Below, one piece after another: positions 62,221-64,000 of a stretch of 64,000 nt of DNA; positions within the stretch are counted from its first letter, which is position 1, and every line of letters starts with the position of its first letter. Made by a program: the position numbers and the translations under genes. The stretch is from Anaerocolumna chitinilytica (GTDB lineage Bacteria > Bacillota > Clostridia > Lachnospirales > Lachnospiraceae). The notes under the pieces were generated by a model. The model was not told the DNA's origin, searched no databases, and saw only the letters and a program-made list of their open reading frames with translations. Where the stretch lies: contig NZ_AP023368.1 in the NCBI RefSeq assembly GCF_014218355.1, positions 3,838,501 to 3,902,500 of the forward strand. The letters run 5' to 3'.

Positions 62221-64000
<1,780 letters not shown>

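Overview
The window looks like a chromosome segment from an anaerobic, endospore-forming Firmicute of the Lachnospiraceae (Clostridium phytofermentans / Anaerocolumna type). The basis is low-to-moderate GC, strong AGGAGG-type ribosome binding sites, several TTG/GTG starts, sporulation genes (ylbJ, an alpha/beta SASP with a sigma-G-like promoter, the ytfI-ytfJ pair), a T-box-controlled tyrS, and a large glycan-degradation locus. The species is an inference. No phage, transposase, CRISPR array or tRNA gene was seen.

Layout. 1-14 kb is mostly housekeeping, read on the minus strand: L28 (rpmB), Asp23/YloU, the DAK2 kinase YloV/FakA, recG, a SpoVK/CbxX-type AAA ATPase, then a surface-polysaccharide group (UDP-galactopyranose mutase, GT2 glycosyltransferase, DUF2298 membrane protein), a SASP, and rsmD-coaD-coiled-coil protein. 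The end of ylbJ converges on this last group from the plus strand.

14-39 kb is one carbohydrate-utilisation locus. A minus-strand operon encodes two ABC permeases, a lipoprotein sugar-binding protein, a GH38 alpha-mannosidase, a GH3 enzyme with a PA14-like insert, and an unusual clan-A glycosidase + GH43 + CBM-like fusion. A hybrid GntR/LacI regulator is divergent from it. Next come a GH3 beta-xylosidase-like enzyme and a 2827-residue secreted, SLH-anchored protein with duplicated N-terminal modules and twin beta-helix domains. The operon promoter and the promoter of the giant gene have the same architecture. Each carries a CATAT-N8-ATATG palindrome at the same place in the spacer, so the two are probably one regulon. 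The model is surface depolymerisation, ABC import of the oligosaccharide, and cytoplasmic trimming.

39-62 kb is mixed: ytfI/ytfJ, two uncharacterised proteins, an esterase, a rhomboid-like protein without a visible catalytic serine motif, CorA, a LysM protein, a very large 2-hydroxyacyl-CoA dehydratase activase-type protein, tyrS behind a Tyr T-box, a TetR-controlled ABC-2 exporter, ung, hisH-hisF, a lysine/alanine-rich membrane protein and a CheV-type chemotaxis protein. The leaders of tyrS and hisH both contain tandem repeats between promoter and gene.

62.2-64 kb is the 3' part of a 23S rRNA gene on the minus strand. It is followed within about 60 bases by a terminator, which leaves no room for a 5S gene downstream. 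The 5' part of the gene lies outside the window.
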